Shown: piece after piece, positions 1 through 8,049 of the stretch
Layout of the letters: each line of letters opens with the position of its first letter
How positions within the stretch are numbered: the stretch's first letter is position 1
NCBI RefSeq assembly: GCF_900100185.1
Contig: NZ_FNEN01000005.1
Span: 101,856-165,855, forward strand
Length of the DNA: 64,000 nt
Source: Natribacillus halophilus
GTDB taxonomy: Bacteria > Bacillota > Bacilli > Bacillales > Marinococcaceae
Direction of reading: 5' to 3'
Translations under genes and position numbers: made by a program
The notes under the pieces: generated by a model
Told to the model about the DNA's origin: nothing
Databases searched by the model: none
What the model saw: the letters and a program-made list of their open reading frames with translations, nothing else

Positions 1-205
1 TCCCTCTCGGAGTGAGATGCCCTGCTTTTGGGGTATAACAACGCGATTCAAGTGTCATAAAGATCGGAGCGATCTCCGTTCCCTCGGATATCCGCGAATA
101 TATTTGGACTTTGACGGATCCGTGTTTGAGCACATTCATTAAGGGAAAAATTAGCCCTTCATCTGGTAAAATAGCATTGACAAAGGTCAAAAAGGAGTCG
201 TACAT

Positions 206-598
206 ATGTTGAAAAAATGGGTTCTCGTTGGGGTACTTGCTACAGCTTTAGGAGGTTGCGGAAACGAGGATACGACCGAGCCGCAAGAAAATGGCACAGA
301 CGAAGACTTACATGAAGCAACCATTACGCTGACGGAAAATGGTGGAGAAGAAACGATTGAAGAAAATACAGTCGAATTTACCGACGGTGAGAGTTTGATG
401 GACGTGATGGAGGAAAATTTCGAGATTACGACAGAAGATGACGATGAATTCATCTCTGGTATTAATGGCATCGAGTCCGAAGAATCCGAGGGATACTTCT
501 GGACATACACTGTCAATGATGAAGAAATTTTTGAAGGGGCGGCAGATTACGAATTAGACCCGGAAGACGATGTTCAGTTTGACTATGCCCAGTGGTAA
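206..598 (+). CDS. DUF4430 domain lipoprotein
   Basis: Small secreted lipoprotein of 130 residues. The N-terminus has a positively charged start, a hydrophobic stretch and a lipobox LGGC with the acylated Cys at residue 18, so it should be anchored to the outer face of the membrane. The rest is very acidic and matches the DUF4430 (transcobalamin-C-like) fold, including a YFWTYTVND-type segment near residue 95. An AAAGGAG site sits nine bases before the ATG. The next gene is an ECF S component and nearly overlaps it; such pairs are usually linked to vitamin uptake, possibly cobalamin, which is an inference. The 205 bases upstream hold no riboswitch I could recognise, only a weak TAAAAT-like box. 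The strong acidity fits a halophile. Confidence 0.8.
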   Translation: MLKKWVLVGVLATALGGCGNEDTTEPQENGTDEDLHEATITLTENGGEETIEENTVEFTDGESLMDVMEENFEITTEDDDEFISGINGIESEESEGYFWTYTVNDEEIFEGAADYELDPEDDVQFDYAQW

Positions 599-600
599 AA

Positions 601-1122
601 ATGACAACGAAGAAGATTACTTTACTTGCTGTACTGATTGCACTTTGTGTGGTTGGACGTATAGTGTTTGTCTATATCCCGAATGTACAACCTGTGAGTG
701 CCATTATTATTATTTGCTCATTTTTCATGGGCCCCGTATTCGGGTTGATACTAGCCGTAGGCAGTGCTATTTTGACAAATTTATTTTTAGGTTCAGGCAT
801 TTGGACGATTTTTCAGATACTCGCCTGGGGAACGATCGGTTTATTCAGTGGTTGGCTAGGTGTCATTTTTCCTAATATGAAAATAAAATCATTAGCATTT
901 ATAGGTGCTCTGTTAGGGTACCTCTATGGATTTATTGTGTCTTTAAATATGCTGGTCATTGCTAATCATTTTTTGGCTTATTATTTGGCCGGATTACCTT
1001 TTGATACCTATCATGCAATGGGCAACCTGATATTCATCGTATTGTTATCTCCATTTTTAAGGAAGCTTTTATGGGATTATCGTGAAGAGAACTATGGATA
1101 TAAGGGAAAACGCTTGTCCTAA
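601..1122 (+). CDS. ECF transporter S component
   Basis: Integral membrane substrate-binding (S) subunit of an energy-coupling factor vitamin transporter, about 173 residues with five to six hydrophobic segments. The start MTTKKITLLAVLIALCVVGR resembles the N-terminal helix of S components, which carries the small-residue contact site for the EcfT scaffold. It would sit in the cytoplasmic membrane and use EcfA/A'/T encoded elsewhere. The ATG follows the stop of the lipoprotein gene directly, so translation is probably coupled; a GTG nine bases earlier, overlapping that stop, is an alternative start. The substrate cannot be read from sequence. The DUF4430 neighbour suggests a cobalamin-like compound, but this is weak. 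The stop codon lies inside the loop of a strong terminator. Confidence 0.75.
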   Translation: MTTKKITLLAVLIALCVVGRIVFVYIPNVQPVSAIIIICSFFMGPVFGLILAVGSAILTNLFLGSGIWTIFQILAWGTIGLFSGWLGVIFPNMKIKSLAFIGALLGYLYGFIVSLNMLVIANHFLAYYLAGLPFDTYHAMGNLIFIVLLSPFLRKLLWDYREENYGYKGKRLS

Positions 1123-1140
1123 TGGCAAGCGTTTTTCTTA
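1107..1140 (+). terminator. Rho-independent terminator after the ECF gene
   Basis: A perfect 10-bp stem, AAAACGCTTG pairing with CAAGCGTTTT, with a nine-base loop that contains the stop codon of the S-component gene, followed by a T-rich tail. It separates the lipoprotein/ECF unit from the trehalose operon. Confidence 0.9.
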
Positions 1141-1198
1141 TTGACGAATTTGTATATACAAGCTAAACTACATGTGCGAACCGTCCTGTATATACAAG
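1141..1198 (+). promoter_or_regulatory. Trehalose operon promoter with two TreR operators
   Basis: The -35 TTGACG and the -10 TAAACT are spaced by 17 bases. The palindrome TTGTATATACAA fills the spacer, and a second copy, CTGTATATACAAG, lies about 25 bases downstream of the first. This 12-mer matches the known B. subtilis TreR operator core. The arrangement implies repression by TreR, encoded as the third gene of this operon, with release by trehalose-6-phosphate (family knowledge). Confidence 0.88.
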
Positions 1199-1212
1199 TT
1201 ATTTTCGATCAT

Positions 1213-1226
1213 TGTAAGCGTTAACA
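1213..1226 (+). promoter_or_regulatory. cre site (CcpA) before treP
   Basis: TGTAAGCGTTAACA fits the consensus TGWAANCGNTNWCA at every defined position. It lies downstream of the promoter and just before the treP ribosome binding site, a position typical of CcpA roadblock repression in the presence of glucose. Confidence 0.88.
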
Positions 1227-1241
1227 AGAGAGGGGATAAAA

Positions 1242-2672
1242 ATGAGCGACAGCTACCGCAAGACAGCGGAACAAGTCCTGGAAAAGATCGGCGGGGAAGA
1301 AAACATATCATCTGCTACCCATTGTGTATCACGCCTTCGAATAGTCGTTAACGACATGGATAATGTCAACACCGAAGAGCTTGAAAGCATTGAAGCTGTA
1401 AAGGGATGTTTTTACTCGAATGGACAGTTGCAGATCATTCTTGGAAACGGCGTCGTCGATAAAGTTTATAAAGAATTAATGGCGATTACCGGTAGAGAAG
1501 AACAATCGAAACAAGAAACATCAGAAGATGCTACAAACAAAGGGAGTCCGCTACAACGGGCAATCAAGGTTTTGGCCGATGTCTTTATCCCGATCCTGCC
1601 TGCGATTGTAACCGCCGGGTTATTGCTCGGCATTGATAATCTTTTAACCGGTGAGGGCATCTTTTATGATGAAGCATCTGTTATTGATGTTCACCCGCAA
1701 TGGGCTGATTTTGCGGATATCATTAATGTGATTGCCAGTACAGCCTTTGTGTTTTTGCCAGCGTTAATTGGTTGGTCAACTGTGAAACGGTTTGGGGGCA
1801 ACCCCCTTTTGGGTATTGTTTTAGGTCTTATTTTAGTTCATCCTGATTTAATGGATGCTAACGCATATGGAGAAGCGGTGGCAGCCGGTGAAAGCATCCC
1901 CACATGGAACATTTTTGGGCTGAACATTCAGGCGATCGGTTATCAGGGTCAGGTACTGCCGATTTTTGTTGCAGGGATTATTCTTGCCAAGCTTGAAGTA
2001 TTTTTGCGTCAACGGATTCCTGATTCGATTCAATTGCTTTTAGTTGCACCTATTGCCCTTCTCATTACAGGATTTCTTGCTTTCATCCTGATTGGACCGG
2101 TCACATTTGCCATCGGGAACTGGATTATTGATGGATTCATTTGGCTCTTCGGCACGTTTCCAGCCTTTGCCGGATTATTATACGGTGCTGTCTACGCACC
2201 GCTCGTGATCACCGGAATGCATCATACGTTCCTTGCTGTGGATATACAATTGACAACGACAACAGACGGAACGTTCTTATGGCCAATCTTGGCGTTATCG
2301 AATATCGCCCAGGGTTCGGCAGCTTTTGCGATGTATTTTGTCTTTAAAAACAACAATCTGAAAGGTTTATCCGGAACGGCAGGGCTTTCTGCCTGGTTAG
2401 GTATAACCGAACCTGCGTTATTCGGGGTAAACTTGCGCTTCCGTTTTCCATTTATCTGCGCCATTATCAGCGCATCCTTAGCCGGGATGTTTATTACGAT
2501 TAATGAAGTATTGGCAACTTCCGTAGGCATTGGCGGTGTTCCGGGAATATTTTCGATCCAAATCGGAAGCTGGGGCGCGTTCGGCATCGGAATGATTATC
2601 GTCATTCTAGTTCCATTTATATTAACGCTTCTTTTCGGTCGATTTGCAAACCCGAAAAGCTTACACGAATGA
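1242..2672 (+). CDS. treP: PTS trehalose-specific EIIBC
   Basis: Membrane permease that imports trehalose and phosphorylates it to trehalose-6-phosphate. The EIIB domain (about residues 1-85) has the phosphorylated Cys28 in SSATHCVSRLRIVV. The EIIC domain (about 105-470) has around ten membrane segments and the ITGMHH motif of the glucose/sucrose/trehalose class. No EIIA domain is fused, so phosphate must come from a separate EIIA; the glucose-type EIIA about 2.4 kb downstream is the obvious candidate. It is first in treP-treA-treR, under the TreR and cre sites, with a GAGAGGGG ribosome binding site. The 476-residue length fits the family. Confidence 0.93.
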   Translation: MSDSYRKTAEQVLEKIGGEENISSATHCVSRLRIVVNDMDNVNTEELESIEAVKGCFYSNGQLQIILGNGVVDKVYKELMAITGREEQSKQETSEDATNKGSPLQRAIKVLADVFIPILPAIVTAGLLLGIDNLLTGEGIFYDEASVIDVHPQWADFADIINVIASTAFVFLPALIGWSTVKRFGGNPLLGIVLGLILVHPDLMDANAYGEAVAAGESIPTWNIFGLNIQAIGYQGQVLPIFVAGIILAKLEVFLRQRIPDSIQLLLVAPIALLITGFLAFILIGPVTFAIGNWIIDGFIWLFGTFPAFAGLLYGAVYAPLVITGMHHTFLAVDIQLTTTTDGTFLWPILALSNIAQGSAAFAMYFVFKNNNLKGLSGTAGLSAWLGITEPALFGVNLRFRFPFICAIISASLAGMFITINEVLATSVGIGGVPGIFSIQIGSWGAFGIGMIIVILVPFILTLLFGRFANPKSLHE

Positions 2673-2700
2673 TAAACATTAGAGAAATGTGGTGACAAAC

Positions 2701-4344
2701 ATGGAAGAATGGTGGAGAAGGTCTGCCGTCTATCAAATTTATCCGAAAAGCTTTAATGATACCACCGGTAATGGGATCGGCGACCTGCAGGGAATCATCG
2801 AAAAACTTGATTATTTGAAGGGATTGGGCGTTGATGTCATATGGCTAACACCCATCTACACTTCCCCCCAAAACGATCACGGTTATGATATAGCCGATTA
2901 TTACAGCATCCATTCGGATTATGGCACGATGGAAGATTTTGAACATCTATTAAGTGAAACCCACCGCCGCGGGATGAAATTAATCATGGACCTCGTTGTC
3001 AATCATACGTCCACAGCGCACGCCTGGTTTCAAGATGCACAAACGTCCAAAGATACACGGTATCGGGATTTTTATATCTGGAAAGATACACCGAACAATT
3101 GGCAATCAAAATTCGGCGGCAATGCGTGGGAATATAACGAGGCTTCAGGCGATTACTATCTGCATTTATTCGACGTCACACAGGCAGACCTTAACTGGGA
3201 AAATAAAGAGCTTCGTAACCACGTTTATGAGATGATGAGGTTTTGGTTTAATAAGGGCATTGATGGGTTTCGGCTTGACGTCATTAATCTCATCTCCAAG
3301 GATCAGCGTTTCCCTAATGATGACACTGGAGATGGACGAAAATTCTACACCGACGGACCACGGGTACACGAATATTTGCACGAAATGAACCGGGAAGTTT
3401 TGTCTCATTATGATAGTATGACTGTCGGTGAGATGTCATCGACATCCATTGATCATTGCATAAAATATTCCAATCCCGATCGCCAGGAACTGAGCATGAC
3501 GTTCAACTTTCATCATTTAAAGGTCGATTATCCGGATGGGGAGAAATGGGCTCTTGCAGATTTTGATTTTCAATCCTTGAAAAACATCCTATCCGAGTGG
3601 CAAATTCGTATGTATGAAGGCGGAGGCTGGAACGCGCTTTTCTGGTGCAATCATGATCAACCGCGCATCGTCAGTCGGTTTGGCGATGAATATGAGTTTC
3701 ATAATAAATCCGCAAAAATGCTGGCGACCACGATCCATTTGATGCAAGGCACCCCTTACATCTATCAGGGTGAAGAATTCGGCATGACGAATCCTAAGTT
3801 TGCTGCTATTAACCAATATAGAGATGTAGAATCCCACAATATGTACGAGCAACTTCTCAATGATGGTCTAGCTGAAAAAACTGTCATGGCGATTTTAAAA
3901 GAAAAATCCCGTGACAACGCGCGTACGCCCGTCCAATGGGATGACAGCCCAAATGCCGGTTTTACAACGGGGACACCATGGATTGATGTAAATGCAGACT
4001 ACAAGGAAGTGAATGCTGAGCAAGCGATAGAGGATCATAACTCTATTTTTCATCACTACAAAGCATTGATTCAGTTACGCAAAGACTATGACATTATCAC
4101 TTATGGTGACTATCAGCTCCTCGCCCCGGAGGACGAGCAAATCTTCGCATACAGACGGACGTGGAAAAAAGACACGCTTCTCGTTATTAATAATTTTTTT
4201 GACACGGAAACAACGTTTGCCTGCCCAGTGGATTTACTCGAAAAAAATGCAAGCTTACTCTTAACCAATGATCACCATCGACAGTTACAGTCAACGATGA
4301 AACTCGCCCCTTATGAATCGCTTGTTTTTTATGTAACGGAATAG
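2701..4344 (+). CDS. treA: Trehalose-6-phosphate hydrolase
   Basis: Cytoplasmic GH13 enzyme that cuts trehalose-6-phosphate into glucose and glucose-6-phosphate. The start EEWWRRSAVYQIYPKSF is typical of the oligo-1,6-glucosidase/TreA group. The (beta/alpha)8 barrel has DLVVNHTS, the nucleophile Asp in GFRLDVINL, the acid/base Glu in VGEMSS and the transition-state Asp in NHDQPR. About 547 residues, as usual. I prefer the ATG because a GGTG element lies eight bases before it; a GTG twelve bases upstream gives a slightly longer version. It lies 28 bases after treP and just before treR. Oligo-1,6-glucosidase is the alternative by fold, but the operon makes TreA the clear choice. Confidence 0.93.
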   Translation: MEEWWRRSAVYQIYPKSFNDTTGNGIGDLQGIIEKLDYLKGLGVDVIWLTPIYTSPQNDHGYDIADYYSIHSDYGTMEDFEHLLSETHRRGMKLIMDLVVNHTSTAHAWFQDAQTSKDTRYRDFYIWKDTPNNWQSKFGGNAWEYNEASGDYYLHLFDVTQADLNWENKELRNHVYEMMRFWFNKGIDGFRLDVINLISKDQRFPNDDTGDGRKFYTDGPRVHEYLHEMNREVLSHYDSMTVGEMSSTSIDHCIKYSNPDRQELSMTFNFHHLKVDYPDGEKWALADFDFQSLKNILSEWQIRMYEGGGWNALFWCNHDQPRIVSRFGDEYEFHNKSAKMLATTIHLMQGTPYIYQGEEFGMTNPKFAAINQYRDVESHNMYEQLLNDGLAEKTVMAILKEKSRDNARTPVQWDDSPNAGFTTGTPWIDVNADYKEVNAEQAIEDHNSIFHHYKALIQLRKDYDIITYGDYQLLAPEDEQIFAYRRTWKKDTLLVINNFFDTETTFACPVDLLEKNASLLLTNDHHRQLQSTMKLAPYESLVFYVTE

Positions 4345-4356
4345 GCGGTGAAGATA

Positions 4357-5049
4357 ATGAAGAAAAAATTCCAGGATATTTACAGACAGATAAGTGAGAG
4401 CATTGAGTCAGAATACTATAGGGCAGGGGATACGCTGCCTTCCGAGAATCAATTGGCGGAGACATATGATACCTCGAGAGAGACCATTCGGAAAGCGCTC
4501 AAAATGTTATCGGAACATGGATACATCCAAAAAGTTCAGGGAAAAGGCTCGATCGTACTCGATATGTCGAGAATCAATTTCCCTTTTTCCGGTGTAACGA
4601 GCTTTCGGGAACTTAGCCAAAAGCTGGGCTCTCGTGCGAAAACAGAGGTCGTTTATCTGGAACAAGATCTCGGTCACCTAGAAGTCGAAAGCATGGTTTG
4701 GCATGTTCATCGTATCCGTCATATTGACGGGGAACGCATCATTTTGGATAAAGATGTCTTCTCGGCAGAAGTTATCCCTCAATTAACGAAGGCCATTTGC
4801 GAAACAAGTATCTATGACTATATCGAGAACGAGCTCGGGCTCACAATTAGTTTTGCGCATAAGGAAATTGTCATTGAAGAGCCTTCGGAAGAAGACCGTC
4901 GCTATTTGGATCTGGCTGATCATCATGTCATCGTCGTTATTAAAAGCTATACGTATCTGGATGATACGACACTATTTCAATACACGGAGTCCAGACACCG
5001 CTCCGATAAATTCCGGTTTGTGGATTTTGCGAGGAGAGTGCAGAGGTAG
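4357..5049 (+). CDS. treR: GntR/UTRA trehalose operon repressor
   Basis: Transcription factor with an N-terminal winged helix (about residues 5-70; AGDTLPSENQLAE and SRETIRKAL are the GntR signatures) and a C-terminal UTRA effector domain (about 95-230) that in TreR proteins binds trehalose-6-phosphate. It should bind the two TTGTATATACAA palindromes in front of treP and so control its own operon. The ATG is preceded by GGCGGTG at good spacing; a GTG nine bases earlier is possible. The gene starts 12 bases after treA. Downstream, towards the convergent EIIA gene, AGGGCTC and GAGCCCT can pair but there is no T tract, so termination there is uncertain. Confidence 0.92.
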   Translation: MKKKFQDIYRQISESIESEYYRAGDTLPSENQLAETYDTSRETIRKALKMLSEHGYIQKVQGKGSIVLDMSRINFPFSGVTSFRELSQKLGSRAKTEVVYLEQDLGHLEVESMVWHVHRIRHIDGERIILDKDVFSAEVIPQLTKAICETSIYDYIENELGLTISFAHKEIVIEEPSEEDRRYLDLADHHVIVVIKSYTYLDDTTLFQYTESRHRSDKFRFVDFARRVQR

Positions 5050-5092
5050 GGCTCGTGGCGGATATCAGCGATCTCTCCTAAAGGAGCCCTGA

Positions 5093-5590
5093 TCAGGACC
5101 CCTTGTGATATGTGAATAGCGTTGTTTCTCCTGCTTCAACCTCTTCCTCGCTCGTTTTCTCCATCTGATCTCCATTCTGGCCGTTGGTTACGATAATGGG
5201 GCTAATCGTGCTAGCGGCTTTTTCCTGTACTTTATTCATATCGAACGTAACGAGTACATCGCCGGGTTTCACCCTGGCATTGGCTTCAACGTGAGCTTCG
5301 AATCCATCACCGTCCATCGAGACCGTTTCCAGGCCAATATGGATCAATACTTCGACGCCATTTTCCGTTTCGATTCCCACCGCGTGCTTCGTTGGAAACA
5401 TTTGCACAACTTTCCCTTTGCTCGGCGACACGACCCGTCCTTCGGACGGTTCGATGGCAAGCCCGTCGCCCATCATTTTTTCTGAAAAGGTGGGGTCGGG
5501 AACGTCTTCAAGCTTAATGACTTTCCCTTTCATGGGCGCGAGGATGTTTCCTTCATCATCAGATTTGCCTTTAAATAATTTTTTAAACAT
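5093..5590 (-). CDS. Glucose-type PTS EIIA protein
   Basis: Soluble phosphocarrier of the Crr/EIIA-Glc family, about 165 residues. Both active-site histidines are visible: one in PTKHAVGIET and the phosphorylated one in VLIHIGLETV. PTS EIIA proteins take phosphate from HPr and pass it to an EIIB; here the natural acceptor is TreP, which lacks an EIIA domain. The C-terminus has an unusual acidic, Glu-rich insertion just before the end. The ATG of MFKKLFK looks like the real start; a TTG four codons upstream is an alternative. It lies close behind moaD on the same strand and may be read with the Moco operon, although its function belongs with treP convergent to it. Confidence 0.88.
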   Translation of the reverse strand: MFKKLFKGKSDDEGNILAPMKGKVIKLEDVPDPTFSEKMMGDGLAIEPSEGRVVSPSKGKVVQMFPTKHAVGIETENGVEVLIHIGLETVSMDGDGFEAHVEANARVKPGDVLVTFDMNKVQEKAASTISPIIVTNGQNGDQMEKTSEEEVEAGETTLFTYHKGS

Positions 5591-5621
5591 GTCAGCTGTC
5601 AACTCACTTTTATTTATTTTT

Positions 5622-5855
5622 TTATCCTCCGCTTACTGGCGGAATAAACGCGACGGTATCCCCTTCGTCTATCACGTCATCATCTTTGGCGAATTCTTCA
5701 TTTACGGCGACCATCGTACGTGTAAGGGATGACACTTCGTAATTGTCTTCGACCCAGCGTTTTGATTCTTTAATCGATTTTCCCGCCAAATCCGCTTCCA
5801 GACTTTTCTGTCCGACCTCGTCCTGAATCCGGGCAAAAAGAAGCACTTCATTCAT
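5622..5855 (-). CDS. moaD: Molybdopterin synthase small subunit
   Basis: Ubiquitin-like sulfur carrier of 77 residues. It ends in the obligatory Gly-Gly (PPVSGG), the residue adenylated by MoeB and converted to a thiocarboxylate that donates sulfur to precursor Z (cPMP). It works as a heterotetramer with MoaE, encoded immediately upstream with a four-base overlap. It is last of the Moco operon. The length and the beta-grasp pattern fit the family. Confidence 0.92.
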   Translation of the reverse strand: MNEVLLFARIQDEVGQKSLEADLAGKSIKESKRWVEDNYEVSSLTRTMVAVNEEFAKDDDVIDEGDTVAFIPPVSGG

Positions 5856-6307
5856 GGCTTTTCCTCCTTATCATAGGATGTTGTCTCCAGCTGATCGCCA
5901 ATCCACTGCGTCCCGTCTTCCCAGAATTCTTTTTTCCAGATCGGCACCATTTCCTTGATTCTTTCCATTGTATATTCATTAGCCTCATACGCGGCTTTTC
6001 GATGCGGGGATGAAACGGCAACGATGACCGCAATATCCGAGATGCCAAGCGTTCCGAGACGATGTGTGACAGCAACCGTTGTGTCCGGCCATTTGGCTTC
6101 TACTTCATCGCCGATCTGCGCCAAGGTTTTCACCGCCATTGGTTCATAAGCTTCATATTCCAGCTTCAACGTTTTTTTGCCGTGAGTCATTTCACGCACC
6201 GTGCCAATAAAGGTAGCAATCGCCCCGCAATTGCGGTCGACCACTTTATCAATGACGGGTTGGACATCGAGGGGCTCCCACGACAAACTAAATAAATCTG
6301 TATCCAT
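5852..6307 (-). CDS. moaE: Molybdopterin synthase catalytic subunit
   Basis: Large subunit of molybdopterin synthase, 151 residues, which converts cPMP to molybdopterin with sulfur from MoaD. Family landmarks are GAIATFIGTVRE near residue 30, the LEYEAYEPMA segment, HRLGTLGISD and SPHRKAAYEA, followed by a conserved VPIWKKEFWEDG lysine motif at the active site. It overlaps both mobB and moaD, a tightly packed operon. The product feeds the xanthine dehydrogenase encoded at 37-41 kb. Confidence 0.93.
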   Translation of the reverse strand: MDTDLFSLSWEPLDVQPVIDKVVDRNCGAIATFIGTVREMTHGKKTLKLEYEAYEPMAVKTLAQIGDEVEAKWPDTTVAVTHRLGTLGISDIAVIVAVSSPHRKAAYEANEYTMERIKEMVPIWKKEFWEDGTQWIGDQLETTSYDKEEKP

Positions 6308-6788
6308 GGCTATCCTCCACTTGCCTTACGATAAATTGAACATAGGCCTCATCATTAATATCACCTCGGTACAGCGCGCAGCAAACATTGCTCAGTTGTG
6401 ACAATAATGCTTCATCCTCTCGGCCGCGAAGTAAAGCAATTTTTAAATAATCAGCCTGTTTCCAGCCTTCGACGAGCACGACATCCGGTTCCAGATGAGC
6501 TTGCATGCGCAACAGCTCATCCAGCGACCACGTATCTTGCTCCGCGGTAAGTTGGAGAACGCCGTCGCCTTCAATAGCCGAGGACATGGCTCCTGCCTGC
6601 GAAAAGCGTTCGCTGTCGACCGATGCTTCAAGACGATCCGGCGCGCCGCCATGACCGTGATGTTTCAACGCAGCGACGCGCATATTCCGCGCGGAAAACG
6701 CTTGGATCAACTGTTCCATCAGTGCGGTCTTCCCGCTATTTTTATAGCCTACGATTTGTAAGACGCGACAATGTTGTCCCATGGCCAC
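6288..6788 (-). CDS. mobB: Molybdopterin-guanine dinucleotide biosynthesis protein MobB
   Basis: P-loop GTP-binding accessory protein of 166 residues, with Walker A GYKNSGKTALMEQL near the N-terminus and the later VLVEGWK motif of the family. It assists nucleotide attachment to molybdopterin. The N-terminus overlaps the end of moeA by 40 bases and the C-terminus overlaps moaE, so translation is coupled. The GTG start has AAAGGAAG before it; an ATG two codons in is an alternative. Confidence 0.9.
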   Translation of the reverse strand: MAMGQHCRVLQIVGYKNSGKTALMEQLIQAFSARNMRVAALKHHGHGGAPDRLEASVDSERFSQAGAMSSAIEGDGVLQLTAEQDTWSLDELLRMQAHLEPDVVLVEGWKQADYLKIALLRGREDEALLSQLSNVCCALYRGDINDEAYVQFIVRQVEDSHGYRFI

Positions 6789-8032
6789 TCGCTTCCTTTG
6801 TGATCGTTCAGCATGAAAATATCGACGTTCATCCCTTTCTCGTAACCGCGTGAGCCTCCCGGAAGAGCGATGAGTACATCAGCGCCGGCAATCGAAGTGA
6901 CAGACCCCGATTTATCGAGGCCGGCAGGCTCAACGACGTATGTGCCGTCGCTATCTTCCAGTTTCGCCCTGACTAAACGAATGAATGGGTTCGGCTTCGG
7001 AAAATCCATTCCGAGTACGGCTTTCGTTTTTCTGAGATGAGGTTTTTGTGAAAACAACCCCCGCCGCAAGATCGGGCGCACGAACAATTCAAAACCGACA
7101 AAGCAGGCACTCGGGTTCCCGGAAAGGCCGAAAAACAGCTGTCCGTTGGTTTCCGCGACCGTCGTGACACTCCCGGGCCGCATCGCTACTTTATTAAACA
7201 ACGTACGGGCGCCGATCCGTTCGATGATGGCGGGGACATAGTCATAATCGCCGACTGAGGCGCCGCCGGTCGTGATCAACATGTCCACTTCTCCCAACGC
7301 GCGCGATACGAGTTCGATGCATGCTTCGAGATCATCGGGTAACTTCCCAAATAGCACCGGCTCCCCGCCGGCTCGCTCTACTTGTGCGGCCATCATGTAC
7401 GCATTGCTGTTGCGGATTTTTCCCGGCTCCAGTGGTTCATGAACATCCAACAGTTCACTGCCCGTGGCGAGAATCCCTACCCGCGGCTTGACTGCTACGG
7501 AGACCTCCGCGTATCCAAACGTGGCCAATAATGCCGTAACGCCGGGATCAATCGTTGTCCCCGCAGGGACGAGCGGTGTACCTTTCTTGGTATCTTCGCC
7601 TTGAAACGAAACATTGTCACCGGGGGAAAACGAACGCTTGATAGAGATATCCGCCTCCCCATGTTCATGGACAAGTTCCAGCATGACGACGGCATCACAG
7701 CCGGCGGGAATCTGCGCCCCGGTCATAATACGCACCGCCTCACCGGCGTTGACTTCTCCGGGAAATACCGTACCTGCGCCGATCTCTCCGACGACACGGA
7801 AATGCACGGGATGATTCCGATCAGCACCAGAGCTGTCTTCAGCGCATATGGCAAAGCCATCGTACGGAGAGCGGTCAAAGGAGGGGACGTCATGATCCGC
7901 GACGAGATCTTCGGCCAAAACACGGCCGTAGCTTTCCGCGAGGGGAACGGTTTCTTTTGTTGCCTGAAAATCAACGTCCATGACCGCTTGCACCGTTTCG
8001 GCCACGGGGAGCGGTTTTCTTTTTTCAACCAT
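6749..8032 (-). CDS. moeA: Molybdopterin molybdenumtransferase
   Basis: Inserts molybdate into adenylated molybdopterin. About 427 residues with the MoeA order of domains: N-terminal segment with SYGRVLAEDL, the PSFDRSPYDGFAI motif, the MPTB-like core with GILATGSEL and TTGGASVGDYDY, and FFGLSGNPSACFVGFE, then the C-terminal beta domain. The ATG of MVEKRKPL is preferred because AAAGGGGGA precedes it; a GTG seven codons upstream overlaps the moeB stop. It sits between moeB and mobB in the Moco operon. Confidence 0.93.
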   Translation of the reverse strand: MVEKRKPLPVAETVQAVMDVDFQATKETVPLAESYGRVLAEDLVADHDVPSFDRSPYDGFAICAEDSSGADRNHPVHFRVVGEIGAGTVFPGEVNAGEAVRIMTGAQIPAGCDAVVMLELVHEHGEADISIKRSFSPGDNVSFQGEDTKKGTPLVPAGTTIDPGVTALLATFGYAEVSVAVKPRVGILATGSELLDVHEPLEPGKIRNSNAYMMAAQVERAGGEPVLFGKLPDDLEACIELVSRALGEVDMLITTGGASVGDYDYVPAIIERIGARTLFNKVAMRPGSVTTVAETNGQLFFGLSGNPSACFVGFELFVRPILRRGLFSQKPHLRKTKAVLGMDFPKPNPFIRLVRAKLEDSDGTYVVEPAGLDKSGSVTSIAGADVLIALPGGSRGYEKGMNVDIFMLNDHKGSEWPWDNIVASYKS

Positions 8033-8049
8033 TTTTTCGTATCCCCCTT

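Noticed and set aside
1-205. Cobalamin riboswitch before the DUF4430/ECF pair
   Set aside because: No B12-box-like sequence could be found in the visible 205 bases; it could lie outside the window.
187-516. Antisense reading frames throughout the window
   Set aside because: Many long frames lie opposite real genes, especially in the GC-rich Moco region. They lack ribosome binding sites and family motifs, so they were left out.
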